Below are positions 37,798 through 46,341 of a stretch of 64,000 bases of DNA, piece after piece. A program made the position numbers and the translations under genes. A model generated the notes under the pieces. It saw only the letters and a list, made by a program, of their open reading frames with translations, ran no database searches and was not told where the DNA came from. Source of the DNA: Cellulosimicrobium terreum (GTDB taxonomy: Bacteria; Actinomycetota; Actinomycetes; Actinomycetales; Cellulomonadaceae); NCBI GenBank assembly GCA_014803435.1, contig JACYFD010000003.1, positions 248,001-312,000 on the forward strand, in the 5' to 3' direction. The stretch's first letter is position 1; each line of letters opens with the position of its first letter.

Positions 37798-39291
37798 TCA
37801 GGCGGCGCGGGAGGACCCGTCCCGCAGGACGATCGCGAGCACCACCTGCGTGCCTCCGCCCGGCCGCTCCCCCCACTCGATCGTGCCGCGCAGCTCGTTG
37901 GTCACCAGGGTCCGCACGATCTGCGACCCGAGACCGCTCTTCGCGGCCTTGCCCGCGCGCTCGACGTCGCCGTCGGGCATGCCGACCCCGTCGTCCGCGA
38001 CGACGATCCGCATGGCGGACCCGTCCCGCTCGACCGCGACCTCCACCGTGCCGCCGCCGCTCGTGGCCAGACCGTGCTCGACGGCGTTGGTCACGAGCTC
38101 GACCAGCACGAGCGCGAGCGGGGTGGCGTCCTCGGCGGGCACGAGCCCGAACGACCCCGTCCGGACGGTCCGCACGCTCGCGTCCGCGGACGCGACGTCC
38201 GCCGCGAGGCGCAGGGCCCGCCCCACCATGTCGTCGAACTCGACCTCCTCGTCGAGCGTCTGCGACAGGCTCTCGTGCACGAGGGCGATGGTGGCGACAC
38301 GCCGCATGGCCTCCTCGAGCGCGGCCCGCGCCTCGGGGACGTCCATCCGACGGGCCTGGAGCCGCAGCAGCGCGGCCACCGTCTGCAGGTTGTTCTTGAC
38401 CCGGTGGTGGATCTCGCGGATCGTCGCGTCCTTCGTGATGAGCTCACGCTCGCGACGACGCAGCTCCGACACGTCCCGGCACAGCAGCACCGCGCCGATG
38501 CGCTGCCCCGACTCCGTGAGGGGCAGGGCACGCAGGGACAGCGAGACGCGGTGCGCCTCGAGCTCGGTGCGCCACGGCGCCCGCCCCATGACGACCAGAG
38601 GCAGGGACTCGTCCACCGGCTGCTGGTGCTCGAGGAGGTCTGCCGTCACCTCGACGAGCGAGCGACCGACGAGCGGGCCGATGACGCCGAGCCGGTGGAA
38701 GCAGCTCAGCGCGTTGGGGCTCGCGTACAGCACCTCCCCCTCGGAGTTGAGCCGGATCAGACCGTCACCGACGCGCGGCGCGCCCCGACGCGGACCGGTC
38801 GCGGCGTCCGGGAACGGGAACTCCCCGCGCGAGATCATCGCGACGAGGTCGTCCGCCGCCTCGACGTAGTTCAGCTCGAGCCGGCTGGGCGTGCGCCCGC
38901 TGCCCAGGTTGGTCTGCCGGGCCACGACCGCGATGGCACGGCCCTGGTGGACGACCGGGATGGCCTCCTCGCGGACCGCGTACGCGCCGAACCAGCGCGG
39001 CTCGCGCGACCGCTGCGAACGACCCTCGGTGATGGCCCGCTCGAGCTGGGGACGCTGCCCCTCCGGGGCGGACGACCCGACGATGTCGTCGTAGTGGACC
39101 GTCGCGCCCGTCGAGGGACGGCACTGCGACAGCGCGACGAAGTCGCCGTCGGACGTCGGCAGCCACAGCACCAGGTCGGCGAACGCGAGGTCGGAGATGA
39201 CCTGCCAGTCCCCCACCAGGAGATGGAGCCGCTCGTTGTCGGTCGCCGGGAGATCGGCATGGCGGGAGATGAGGTCACTCATGGCAGACAC
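37798..39291 (-). CDS. pdtaS: PdtaS-type cytosolic sensor histidine kinase
   Basis: A 497-residue soluble kinase. An N-terminal GAF-like domain (about 5-150) and a PAS domain (about 175-295) precede a HisKA_2 phosphoacceptor in IREIHHRVKNNLQTVAALLRLQARR and an HATPase domain with LVLVELVTNAVEHGL, VADDGVGMP and SGLGSQIVRTLV. This matches PdtaS, which phosphorylates the RNA-binding antiterminator PdtaR in mycobacteria. No pdtaR gene is in the window. I chose GTG at 39291 since TACCCT (39299-39304 on the minus strand) lies 7 nt upstream, a leaderless layout; an ATG at 39282 is three codons inside. Confidence 0.88.
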   Translation of the reverse strand: MSAMSDLISRHADLPATDNERLHLLVGDWQVISDLAFADLVLWLPTSDGDFVALSQCRPSTGATVHYDDIVGSSAPEGQRPQLERAITEGRSQRSREPRWFGAYAVREEAIPVVHQGRAIAVVARQTNLGSGRTPSRLELNYVEAADDLVAMISRGEFPFPDAATGPRRGAPRVGDGLIRLNSEGEVLYASPNALSCFHRLGVIGPLVGRSLVEVTADLLEHQQPVDESLPLVVMGRAPWRTELEAHRVSLSLRALPLTESGQRIGAVLLCRDVSELRRRERELITKDATIREIHHRVKNNLQTVAALLRLQARRMDVPEARAALEEAMRRVATIALVHESLSQTLDEEVEFDDMVGRALRLAADVASADASVRTVRTGSFGLVPAEDATPLALVLVELVTNAVEHGLATSGGGTVEVAVERDGSAMRIVVADDGVGMPDGDVERAGKAAKSGLGSQIVRTLVTNELRGTIEWGERPGGGTQVVLAIVLRDGSSRAA

Positions 39292-39366
39292 GGAACCCAG
39301 GGTAGTCGGGGCCGGTAGAGTCCTCCGGAGCGTCCGCGCACGCGTGCGCACCGGAGGAGGCATGCC

Positions 39367-39894
39367 GTGCACCTGAGCGTCCTGCAGCACTACCCCGCCC
39401 CCGTCGCCCGGGTGGGCGCGATGCTCGCCGACGAGGCGTTCGTGCGCTGGCGTGCGGAGCACTCCGGGGGCCCTGGCTCGCAGGTCGAGCTGGTCGACGT
39501 CACGGGGACGGCCGAGGAGGGCTTCACCGTGACCGTGCGCCGCACGCTGCCGTCCGACCAGATCCCCGCACACGTGCGCGGGTTCGTGGGCGGGGGCCTG
39601 GAGCTGCGGCAGGCGGAGGCGTGGGAGCCCGAGCGGGGCGGTATCCGCGCGGGGACCGTCTCCGTCGAGATCACGGGGGCGCCCGTGCGGCTCACGGGCA
39701 CGGTCACGCTGACGTCGACGACGGACCCGGAGACCGGCGCCGAGGCGACGGTCCAGGCGTATGCCGGGGAGGTCCGGGCCACCGTCCCGCTCTTCGGCGC
39801 GGCGATCGAGTCCGCGGCCGCCGGCGCGGTGCGCTCGGCGCTCGGCGCCGAGGAGACGGCTGGCCGCCGGTGGCTCGCCGAGCTCGCACGGTGA
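39367..39894 (+). CDS. DUF2505 domain protein
   Basis: A 175-residue protein of the actinobacterial DUF2505 family, which has an SRPBCC-like (START/Bet v 1) fold. Characteristic parts are the N-terminal HLSVLQHYPAPVARV, then DQIPAHVRGFVGGGLELRQAEAW and the C-terminal AAIESAAAGAVRSALGAEE. Such folds bind hydrophobic ligands; no ligand is known. It has no signal peptide. GTG at 39367 is preceded by GGAGGAGG about 7 nt upstream. It diverges from the PdtaS-type gene across 75 bp and is followed by a 261-bp gap holding the cellobiose operon promoter. Confidence 0.88.
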   Translation: MHLSVLQHYPAPVARVGAMLADEAFVRWRAEHSGGPGSQVELVDVTGTAEEGFTVTVRRTLPSDQIPAHVRGFVGGGLELRQAEAWEPERGGIRAGTVSVEITGAPVRLTGTVTLTSTTDPETGAEATVQAYAGEVRATVPLFGAAIESAAAGAVRSALGAEETAGRRWLAELAR

Positions 39895-40048
39895 GCATCG
39901 CGACGAGCGCCGCAGCGAGCCCGACAGCGGTCTCGAACCGGTAACAATTTATGGTCGGCGCTCACGGGCCGGTTCACCGGGAAAGCGCCTGACCTGCAGA
40001 TACGCAAATCTGGGAGCGCGACCACATCGCCCTTCCAACCTCCGCGTC

Positions 40049-40078
40049 TTGACAAGGCCACAGCAGGACGCGCACCAT
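40049..40078 (+). promoter_or_regulatory. Predicted promoter of the cellobiose ABC operon
   Basis: A perfect -35 TTGACA (40049-40054) is followed 18 bases later by CACCAT (40073-40078), a weak -10. The expected transcript start near 40085 places both CelR-like operators in the first transcribed bases, where repressor would block elongation or initiation. Confidence 0.5.
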
Positions 40079-40090
40079 CGTCGCACCTCG

Positions 40091-40104
40091 TGGAAGCGCT
40101 ACCA
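40091..40104. promoter_or_regulatory. CelR-like operator 1
   Basis: TGGAAGCGCTACCA differs from the known CelR/CebR palindrome TGGGAGCGCTCCCA at two positions and keeps the central AGCGCT. It starts 65 bp before the binding-protein start codon. The gene for a LacI-family repressor closes the same operon. Confidence 0.85.
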
Positions 40105-40114
40105 TCCATTTGTG

Positions 40115-40128
40115 TGGAAGCGCTGCCA
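40115..40128. promoter_or_regulatory. CelR-like operator 2
   Basis: TGGAAGCGCTGCCA is a second near-palindrome with the AGCGCT core, 24 bp downstream of operator 1. Tandem sites suggest cooperative or looping repression; cellobiose is the expected inducer by analogy with Thermobifida CelR. Confidence 0.85.
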
Positions 40129-40155
40129 CACCGCCTCATCGACAAGGGAGTCACC

Positions 40156-41490
40156 GTGCTGAGCAGCACCCGTACGACCCGCCGGTCCCGCCAGGCGATC
40201 GCCGCCACCGCGGGCCTCGCGGCCATCACCCTGACCCTGTCCGCGTGCTCCGGAGACTCGGGCTCGGACGACGAGACCACCACCGCCGACGACAGCGAGC
40301 CCATCACGCTCACCGTCGCGACCTTCAACGACTTCGGCTACTCCGACGAGCTCCTCGCCGCCTACACCGAAGAGCACCCGAACGTCACCGTCAAGCAGAC
40401 GAAGGCCGCGAAGTCCGAGGACGCGCGCACCAACCTCACGACCAAGCTCGCCGCCGGTGGCGAGGGCCTGGCCGACATCGAGGCCATCGAGGTCGACTGG
40501 CTCCCCGAGCTCATGCAGTACCCCGACCTGTTCACCGACCTCGCGGACCCCGCGCTCGACGGCCGCTGGGTGGACTGGAAGGTCCAGCAGGCGACGACGC
40601 CCGACGGCAAGGTCATCGGCTACGGCACCGACATCGGCCCGAGCGCCATCTGCTACCGCCAGGACCTCTTCGAGGCTGCCGGCCTGCCGACCGACCCGGC
40701 CGAGGTCGCCGAGCTCCTCGGTGGCGAGGACGCCACGTGGGACGACTACTTCGCGGCCGGCGCCACGTTCGTCGACAAGAGCGACTCCGCCTGGTACGAC
40801 TCGGCGATGTCGATCTCGCAGGGCATGGTCAACCAGATCGACAACGCCTACGAGGAGTCCGACGGCACGCCGAAGGACCTCGCGTCGAACCAGCCGATCA
40901 TCGACATCTACGACACGGTCCTCGAGCAGTCGACGACCAACGAGCTCTCGGCCGGCCTCGAGCAGTGGACGCCGGACTGGGACGCCGCGTTCCAGAACGA
41001 CGGCTTCGCGACGATGATCTGCCCGGCGTGGATGACCGGTCCGGTCGAGGAGCGCTCCGGCGGCGTCGACGGCTGGAACGTCGCCGACGTGTTCCCCGGC
41101 GGCGGCCTCAACTGGGGCGGCTCGTTCCTCACGGTCCCGGACTCGGGCGCGAACGCCGCGGCCGCCAAGGAGCTCGCCGCGTGGCTGACCGACCCGGCGC
41201 AGCAGACCACCGCCTTCGAGAACGCGGGCACCTTCCCGTCGCAGGTCGAGGCACAGGACTCCGAGGCGGTGCAGTCGTTCACCAACACGTTCTTCAACGA
41301 CGCCCCGGTCGGTGAGATCTTCGTGAACCGTGCCCTCGCGATCGACGGCGCCCCGTTCAAGGGCGCGAACTACTTCGCGATCCACCAGACGGTGCAGGAC
41401 GGCATCAAGCGCGTCGACGTCGAGAAGTCCGACGACGCCGCGGCCTCGTGGGACAAGACGATCCAGTCCTTCCAGGAACTGGGTCTGTGA
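40156..41490 (+). CDS. cebE: Sugar ABC transporter substrate-binding lipoprotein (cellobiose type)
   Basis: A 444-residue lipoprotein. Positively charged residues and a hydrophobic stretch lead to the lipobox LSAC with Cys31, followed by an Asp/Glu/Thr/Ser linker and a family 1 extracellular solute-binding fold (TLTVATFNDFGYSDELLAAY; DIGPSAICYRQDLFEAAGLP; PAWMTG). It should capture cello-oligosaccharides and deliver them to the two permeases. The substrate is inferred from the GH1 beta-glucosidase, the CelR-like regulator and the operators in the same operon. GTG at 40156 has AGGGAG five bases upstream; a reading from 40090 would run through the operators. A strong hairpin (41497-41530) separates it from the permease genes. 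Confidence 0.9.
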   Translation: MLSSTRTTRRSRQAIAATAGLAAITLTLSACSGDSGSDDETTTADDSEPITLTVATFNDFGYSDELLAAYTEEHPNVTVKQTKAAKSEDARTNLTTKLAAGGEGLADIEAIEVDWLPELMQYPDLFTDLADPALDGRWVDWKVQQATTPDGKVIGYGTDIGPSAICYRQDLFEAAGLPTDPAEVAELLGGEDATWDDYFAAGATFVDKSDSAWYDSAMSISQGMVNQIDNAYEESDGTPKDLASNQPIIDIYDTVLEQSTTNELSAGLEQWTPDWDAAFQNDGFATMICPAWMTGPVEERSGGVDGWNVADVFPGGGLNWGGSFLTVPDSGANAAAAKELAAWLTDPAQQTTAFENAGTFPSQVEAQDSEAVQSFTNTFFNDAPVGEIFVNRALAIDGAPFKGANYFAIHQTVQDGIKRVDVEKSDDAAASWDKTIQSFQELGL

Positions 41491-41496
41491 CCTGAC

Positions 41497-41530
41497 GGGC
41501 CGGGTCGGTGCGCGAGCACCGGCCCGGCCC
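41497..41530 (+). terminator. Intra-operon hairpin after the binding-protein gene
   Basis: A 15-bp stem (41497-41511 with 41516-41530, one G-T pair) with the loop GCGA, 6 bp after the stop. Within an operon it more likely acts as an attenuator or a 3' mRNA stabiliser that raises binding protein over permease levels. Confidence 0.75.
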
Positions 41531-41593
41531 GCTCCGTGCGCCCACGGGGCGCCACCTCACCAGCCCACCGCACCGCGTCGCACAGGAACTCAC

Positions 41594-42715
41594 ATGGCTG
41601 TCCTCACCCCCACCCAGCCCTCACCAGGGCTCCGCGGGCCGAACGAGCGCACACCGCGCCGCCTCGGCTTCTCTCAGCGCATGAGCCGCTGGGACGTCAA
41701 GGTGTCCCCCTACCTCTTCATCTCGCCGTTCTTCGTGATCTTCGCGGTCACCGGCCTCTTCCCGCTGGTCTACACGGCCGTGGTGTCGGTGTACGACTGG
41801 AACCTCCTGGGCGGCCAGGGCGACTACGTCGGCCTGCAGAACTACACCGACGTCCTCGCGCAGCCCACGTTCTGGAAGTCGCTGCGCAACACGCTCTCGA
41901 TCTTCCTGCTCTCGTCCGTGCCGCAGGTGATCGTCGCGATCGCCATCGCCGCGATGCTCGACCAGAACCTGCGCACCGCGACGTTCTGGCGCATGGGCGT
42001 CCTGCTCCCCTACGTGGTCGCGCCGGTCGCCGTCTCGATGATCTTCGGTCGCCTCTTCGCCGACCAGTACGGCCTCGTCAACGAGCTCCTCGGGGTCGTC
42101 GGCATCGACCCGGTCCGATGGCACGCCGACACCTTCGCGAGCCACGTCGCGATCTCCTCGATGGTCAACTTCCGCTGGACCGGCTACAACGCCCTGATCT
42201 TCCTGGCCGCGATGCAGGCGGTGCCCCGCGAGCTCTACGAGGCCGCGATCATCGACGGCGCGGGCCGCGTCCGCCAGTTCTTCTCGGTGACCGTCCCGCA
42301 GATCCGCGCCACGATCATCTTCGTCGTCATCACCTCGACGATCGGTGGCCTGCAGATCTTCGACGAGCCGCGCATGTACGACGCTCAGGGCCTCGGCGGC
42401 GCCGACCGGCAGTGGATGACCACCGTGCTCTACCTGTACGACGTCGCGTGGGGCAACCAGAAGAACTTCGGCCGCGCGGCCGCGGTCGCCTGGCTGCTGT
42501 TCCTCCTCATCCTTGTCATCGGGATGGTCAACTTCCTCGTCACCCGGCGCATCTCGACGTCGACGGTCGAGCCCAGGACCTCGCGCCGCGCCCTGCGGCG
42601 CGCCCGCGCGGAACGGGCCGGTCGAGCGGGACAGGCCATGACCGTGCCGCCCCCCGCGGCCGGACCCACCGCCGCCGTCCCCGCGCCCCGCACCACCGAT
42701 CGGAGGAAGCGATGA
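41594..42715 (+). CDS. cebF: Sugar ABC transporter permease (MalF/CebF type)
   Basis: A 373-residue inner-membrane permease with six predicted spans; YLFISPFFVIFAVTGLFPLVY is near the first (about 38-60). The cytoplasmic EAA loop that docks the ATPase reads LYEAAIIDGAGRVRQFFSVTVPQI. After the last span there is a long basic, Pro/Ala-rich cytoplasmic tail (about 325-373) beyond the usual family end. ATG at 41594 with AGGA upstream is the start. The stop overlaps the next permease start (ATGA). No ATPase gene follows, so a shared MsiK-type ATPase is likely. Confidence 0.92.
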   Translation: MAVLTPTQPSPGLRGPNERTPRRLGFSQRMSRWDVKVSPYLFISPFFVIFAVTGLFPLVYTAVVSVYDWNLLGGQGDYVGLQNYTDVLAQPTFWKSLRNTLSIFLLSSVPQVIVAIAIAAMLDQNLRTATFWRMGVLLPYVVAPVAVSMIFGRLFADQYGLVNELLGVVGIDPVRWHADTFASHVAISSMVNFRWTGYNALIFLAAMQAVPRELYEAAIIDGAGRVRQFFSVTVPQIRATIIFVVITSTIGGLQIFDEPRMYDAQGLGGADRQWMTTVLYLYDVAWGNQKNFGRAAAVAWLLFLLILVIGMVNFLVTRRISTSTVEPRTSRRALRRARAERAGRAGQAMTVPPPAAGPTAAVPAPRTTDRRKR

Positions 42716-43632
42716 GCTCCGTCCCCGTCGTCGCCCAGACCGCTGGTCCGGGTGCTGCCCGTGCCGCCGCCCGTCGCCGATCCGCGGGGAAGAACGTCGG
42801 CGGCACGCAGCGCCGCCCCCGCTGGGTCACCTACGCCCTGCTCGGCATCGTCCTGCTGATCTCGATCTTCCCGCTGTACTTCACCCTCATCCTGGGGTCG
42901 TCGACGCCGGAGGAGATCTCTCGCAGCGGCCTGCCGCAGCTCCTGCCCGACGCGAGCCTGTTCGCGCGCTTCGGCGAGGTCATGGGGTCCGACGCGATCA
43001 ACTTCTGGAAGGCCGCGTGGAACTCCGTCGTCATCGCGGTCATCACGTCGCTGTCGGTCGTGCTGTTCTCCACGCTCGCAGGCTTCTCGTTCTCCAAGCT
43101 CCGGTTCCGGGGGCGTGGCCCGCTGCTCGTGTTCGTCATCGCGACGATGGCGGTCCCGACGCAGCTCGGCGTCATCCCCATGTACATCCTCATGTCGGAC
43201 ATCGGGTGGATCGGCAAGCTGCAGGCCGTGATCGTGCCCGCGCTCGTCACCGCGTTCGGCGTCTTCTGGATGACGCAGTACCTCGGCGAGGCGCTGCCGT
43301 ACGAGCTCATCGAGGCGGCGCGCGTCGACGGTGCGTCCATGCTCCGCACGTTCTGGTCGATCGCGCTGCCCGCGGCCCGTCCGGCCGCGGCGATGCTGGG
43401 GCTGTTCACGTTCGTGCAGCAGTGGACGAACTTCTTCTGGCCGTCCATCGTGCTGAACCAGAGCAATCCGACGCTGCCGCTCGTCGTGCGGTCGCTGCAG
43501 GCGAACTACTTCGTCGACTACTCGCTCGTCATGGCGGGAGTCTTCCTGGTGACCCTGCCGCTGATCGTGATCTTCCTCTTCACCGGACGACAGCTGGTCG
43601 CCGGCATCATGCAGGGCGCCGTCAAGGGCTGA
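42712..43632 (+). CDS. cebG: Sugar ABC transporter permease (MalG/CebG type)
   Basis: A 306-residue permease with six spans, the first at about 39-60 (VTYALLGIVLLISIFPLYFTL). The EAA loop is LIEAARVDGASMLRTFWSIALP, followed by the family C-terminus GRQLVAGIMQGAVKG. It forms the heterodimeric channel with the preceding permease. ATG at 42712 overlaps the upstream stop and has GGAGG 6 nt before it. A 13-bp hairpin follows at 43641-43670, between the transport genes and the beta-glucosidase gene. Confidence 0.93.
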   Translation: MSSVPVVAQTAGPGAARAAARRRSAGKNVGGTQRRPRWVTYALLGIVLLISIFPLYFTLILGSSTPEEISRSGLPQLLPDASLFARFGEVMGSDAINFWKAAWNSVVIAVITSLSVVLFSTLAGFSFSKLRFRGRGPLLVFVIATMAVPTQLGVIPMYILMSDIGWIGKLQAVIVPALVTAFGVFWMTQYLGEALPYELIEAARVDGASMLRTFWSIALPAARPAAAMLGLFTFVQQWTNFFWPSIVLNQSNPTLPLVVRSLQANYFVDYSLVMAGVFLVTLPLIVIFLFTGRQLVAGIMQGAVKG

Positions 43633-43640
43633 CGGTCCCC

Positions 43641-43670
43641 GGGGCGCGGGCCGGCACCGGCCCGCGCCCC
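43641..43670 (+). terminator. Intra-operon hairpin after the second permease gene
   Basis: GGGGCGCGGGCCG (43641-43653) pairs with 43658-43670 around a four-base loop, 8 bp after the stop. It may partly terminate or set the level of the beta-glucosidase and repressor genes. Confidence 0.65.
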
Positions 43671-43714
43671 GCCACATGCACCCCACGACTCGAATCCGAG
43701 AAGGACACCGACCC

Positions 43715-45247
43715 ATGAGCCTCTTCGTCCCGACCGCTCCGCTCGCCCCCAACCCGGACACCGCCCAGGGGCGGGTCGAGATGCCCCAGGGCTTCCTGTG
43801 GGGTGCCGCGACCGCGGCCTACCAGATCGAGGGCGGTGCGCGGGCCGACGGTCGGCGCGACTCGATCTGGGACGCGTTCAGCCGGGTGCCTGGCGCGGTC
43901 GTGAACGGCGACACGGGTGACGAGGCCTGCGACCACTACCACCGCTACCGCGACGACGTCGCGCTCATGCGCGAGCTGAACCTCGGCGCGTACCGGTTCT
44001 CCAGCTCCTGGGCACGCGTCCGGCCCGACGGCGGGTCGATCAACCCTGCGGGTCTCGCGTTCTACGACCGCCTCGTCGACGAGCTCCTGACCGCGGAGAT
44101 CCTGCCCTGGATCACGCTCTACCACTGGGACCTCCCGCAGGCGCTCGAGGAGGCCGGCGGGTGGGCGAACCGTGACACCGCCTACCGCTTCGCGGAGTAC
44201 GCGGTGACGATGCACGAGGCGCTCGGCGACCGGGTCGGGGTCTGGACGACGCTCAACGAGCCGTGGTGCTCGGCCTTCCTCGGATACACGGCCGGCGTGC
44301 ACGCGCCGGGTCGCCGGTCCCGCCCGGACGGTCTCGCCGCCGCCCACCACCTCATGCTCGGTCACGGCCTCGCGGTGCAGGCGCTGCGCGAGCGGGCCCC
44401 GGGCGCCAACCTCGGCCTGACCCTGAACTTCACCGTCGCCGACCCCGTCGACCCCGCGGACCCGGCCGACGTCGACGCCGCGCGTCGCATCGACGGCCAG
44501 TTCAACCGCATCTTCCTCGACCCGGTCCTGCGGGGCGAGTACCCCGACGACATCCTCGAGGACGTCGCGCCCTACGGCTTGCTGGACCACGTGCGTGACG
44601 GCGACCTCGCGACGATCTCGACGCCCATCGACACCCTCGGGGTCAACTACTACAACGGCGGCGCGGTCTCCGCGCACCCGCAGACGGTCGATCCGGACGC
44701 GTCGGGCGCCGGGGCGGACGGCGGCACCCGGCCCGAGGGCGTGCGCGCCGACGACGACGCGCCGGTCCGCGCGACGTCGTCCCCCTATCCGGCCGCCGAC
44801 GGCGTGCACACGCACTCGCGCGACCTCCCGACGACCGACATGGGCTGGGAGGTCCAGCCCGAGGGCCTGACGCGGCTGCTCGTCCGGCTGCAGGAGGAGT
44901 ACACGGGCCCGAAGGGCATCGCCCTCTACGTCACGGAGAACGGGGCCGCCTACCCGGACGCCGTCGGACCCGACGGCGCGGTGGACGACCAGGACCGCCT
45001 GTCCTTCATCGACTCCCACCTGCGCGCGACGAAGGACGCCGTCGACGCCGGCGCCGACGTCCGCGGGTACTTCGCCTGGTCCCTGCTGGACAACTTCGAG
45101 TGGGCGCTGGGCTACACCAAGCGGTTCGGCATCGTCCGTGTCGACTACGAGACCCAGGAGCGCACGGTCAAGTCCAGCGGCCGCTGGTACGCCACCGTCG
45201 CCCGTGACAACGCCGTCCCGGCCAGGGGCGACACGACCGGATCGTGA
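43715..45247 (+). CDS. Family 1 beta-glucosidase
   Basis: A 510-residue GH1 enzyme predicted to hydrolyse imported cellobiose to glucose in the cytoplasm; no signal peptide. The N-terminal FLWGAATAAYQIEGGARADGR holds the glucose-binding Gln, the acid/base is Glu182 in TLNEPW, and the nucleophile is Glu408 in YVTENGAAY. A Gly/Asp-rich insertion (about 325-345) between them is poorly conserved. ATG at 43715 is preferred since GAGAAGGA lies upstream and the GH1 start follows. The repressor gene begins right at its stop. Confidence 0.95.
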   Translation: MSLFVPTAPLAPNPDTAQGRVEMPQGFLWGAATAAYQIEGGARADGRRDSIWDAFSRVPGAVVNGDTGDEACDHYHRYRDDVALMRELNLGAYRFSSSWARVRPDGGSINPAGLAFYDRLVDELLTAEILPWITLYHWDLPQALEEAGGWANRDTAYRFAEYAVTMHEALGDRVGVWTTLNEPWCSAFLGYTAGVHAPGRRSRPDGLAAAHHLMLGHGLAVQALRERAPGANLGLTLNFTVADPVDPADPADVDAARRIDGQFNRIFLDPVLRGEYPDDILEDVAPYGLLDHVRDGDLATISTPIDTLGVNYYNGGAVSAHPQTVDPDASGAGADGGTRPEGVRADDDAPVRATSSPYPAADGVHTHSRDLPTTDMGWEVQPEGLTRLLVRLQEEYTGPKGIALYVTENGAAYPDAVGPDGAVDDQDRLSFIDSHLRATKDAVDAGADVRGYFAWSLLDNFEWALGYTKRFGIVRVDYETQERTVKSSGRWYATVARDNAVPARGDTTGS

Positions 45248-45288
45248 CGGAGGACACGCACCGGCCCTGGTGGCGGGATACTGGTGCG

Positions 45289-46305
45289 ATGTACACCCCG
45301 ACGACGGCGCCGACCCTGGACGAGGTCGCCCAGGCAGCAGGCGTCTCGCGCTCGACGGCGTCCCGCGCGATCAACGGTGGCCTGCGTGTCTCCCCCGAGG
45401 CCCAGGCGGCCGTGGACGCGGCGGTCGCCGATCTCGGCTACACGCCGAACCGGGCCGCCCGGTCGCTCGTCACGCGCCGCACCGACTCCATCGCGCTCGT
45501 CGTGCCGGAGCCCGACGAACGGATCCTCACGGACCCGTTCCTCGCCGGCACGATGCGCGGTGTGAGCGCGGCGCTGGGCGGGACGGACCTGCAGCTCGTC
45601 CTCCTCTTCGCGCGGCCGGACGAGCAGCCGGGACGCATCGTGCGCTACCTGCGCAGCGGGCACGTCGACGGCGCGATCGTCGCGTCGCACCACCGCGACG
45701 ACGAGCTCGAGGAAGCCCTCCTGGCGACCCGCCTGCCGGCCGTGTTCGTGGGACGCCCGTTCCACCCGACCCCGGACCTGCTGTACGTGGACGTGGACAA
45801 CGTCGAGGGCGGGCGCATCGCGGCGCGCCGCCTCGTCGACGCCGGTCGTCGCCGGATCGCCACCATCACCGGCCCGCAGGACATGACGGCGGGCGTGGAC
45901 CGCCTCACCGGGTGGCGCGCCGAGCTGGAGGCCGCCGGGCTGGCCACCGACGCCGTCGCGGCCGGCGACTTCGCCCTCGCCGGGGGCGCGGCGGCGATGG
46001 AGCGCATCCTCGCCGAGCATCCCGACGTCGACGGTGTCTTCGCGGCGTCCGACCTCATGGCCGAGGGGGCGATGCGTGTGCTCACGCAGCACGGTCGCCA
46101 GGTGCCGCAGGACGTGTCGGTCGTCGGGTTCGACGACCTCGCGGCCGCGGCGTCGACCTCTCCCCCGCTGACCACGGTGCGCAACCCCATGGTCGAGATG
46201 GTGCACAGCGCGACCGACATCCTCCTGACGCTGGTGGCGCACGGCGGCGAGGACGTCACGTCCCGGGTCCTGTCGCCGGCACTCGTGGAGCGCGACTCGG
46301 TCTGA
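45289..46305 (+). CDS. celR: LacI-family transcriptional repressor (CelR/CebR type)
   Basis: A 338-residue regulator. The N-terminal helix-turn-helix is TLDEVAQAAGVSRSTASRAINGG with the hinge GYTPNRAARSLV; the sugar-binding domain runs from about 62, with VVPEPDERILTDPF, DGVFAASDLMAEGAM and VGFDDLAAAASTSPPLTTV. It should bind the TGGAAGCGCT-type operators before the binding-protein gene and release on cellobiose. ATG at 45289 is chosen because GATACT (45277-45282) lies 6 nt upstream, hinting at an internal leaderless promoter; GTG at 45244, overlapping the beta-glucosidase stop, would add 15 residues. Confidence 0.9.
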   Translation: MYTPTTAPTLDEVAQAAGVSRSTASRAINGGLRVSPEAQAAVDAAVADLGYTPNRAARSLVTRRTDSIALVVPEPDERILTDPFLAGTMRGVSAALGGTDLQLVLLFARPDEQPGRIVRYLRSGHVDGAIVASHHRDDELEEALLATRLPAVFVGRPFHPTPDLLYVDVDNVEGGRIAARRLVDAGRRRIATITGPQDMTAGVDRLTGWRAELEAAGLATDAVAAGDFALAGGAAAMERILAEHPDVDGVFAASDLMAEGAMRVLTQHGRQVPQDVSVVGFDDLAAAASTSPPLTTVRNPMVEMVHSATDILLTLVAHGGEDVTSRVLSPALVERDSV

Positions 46306-46341
46306 GCGCGCGTCGTGGGTGCCGCGACGTAGCGTGACGTC

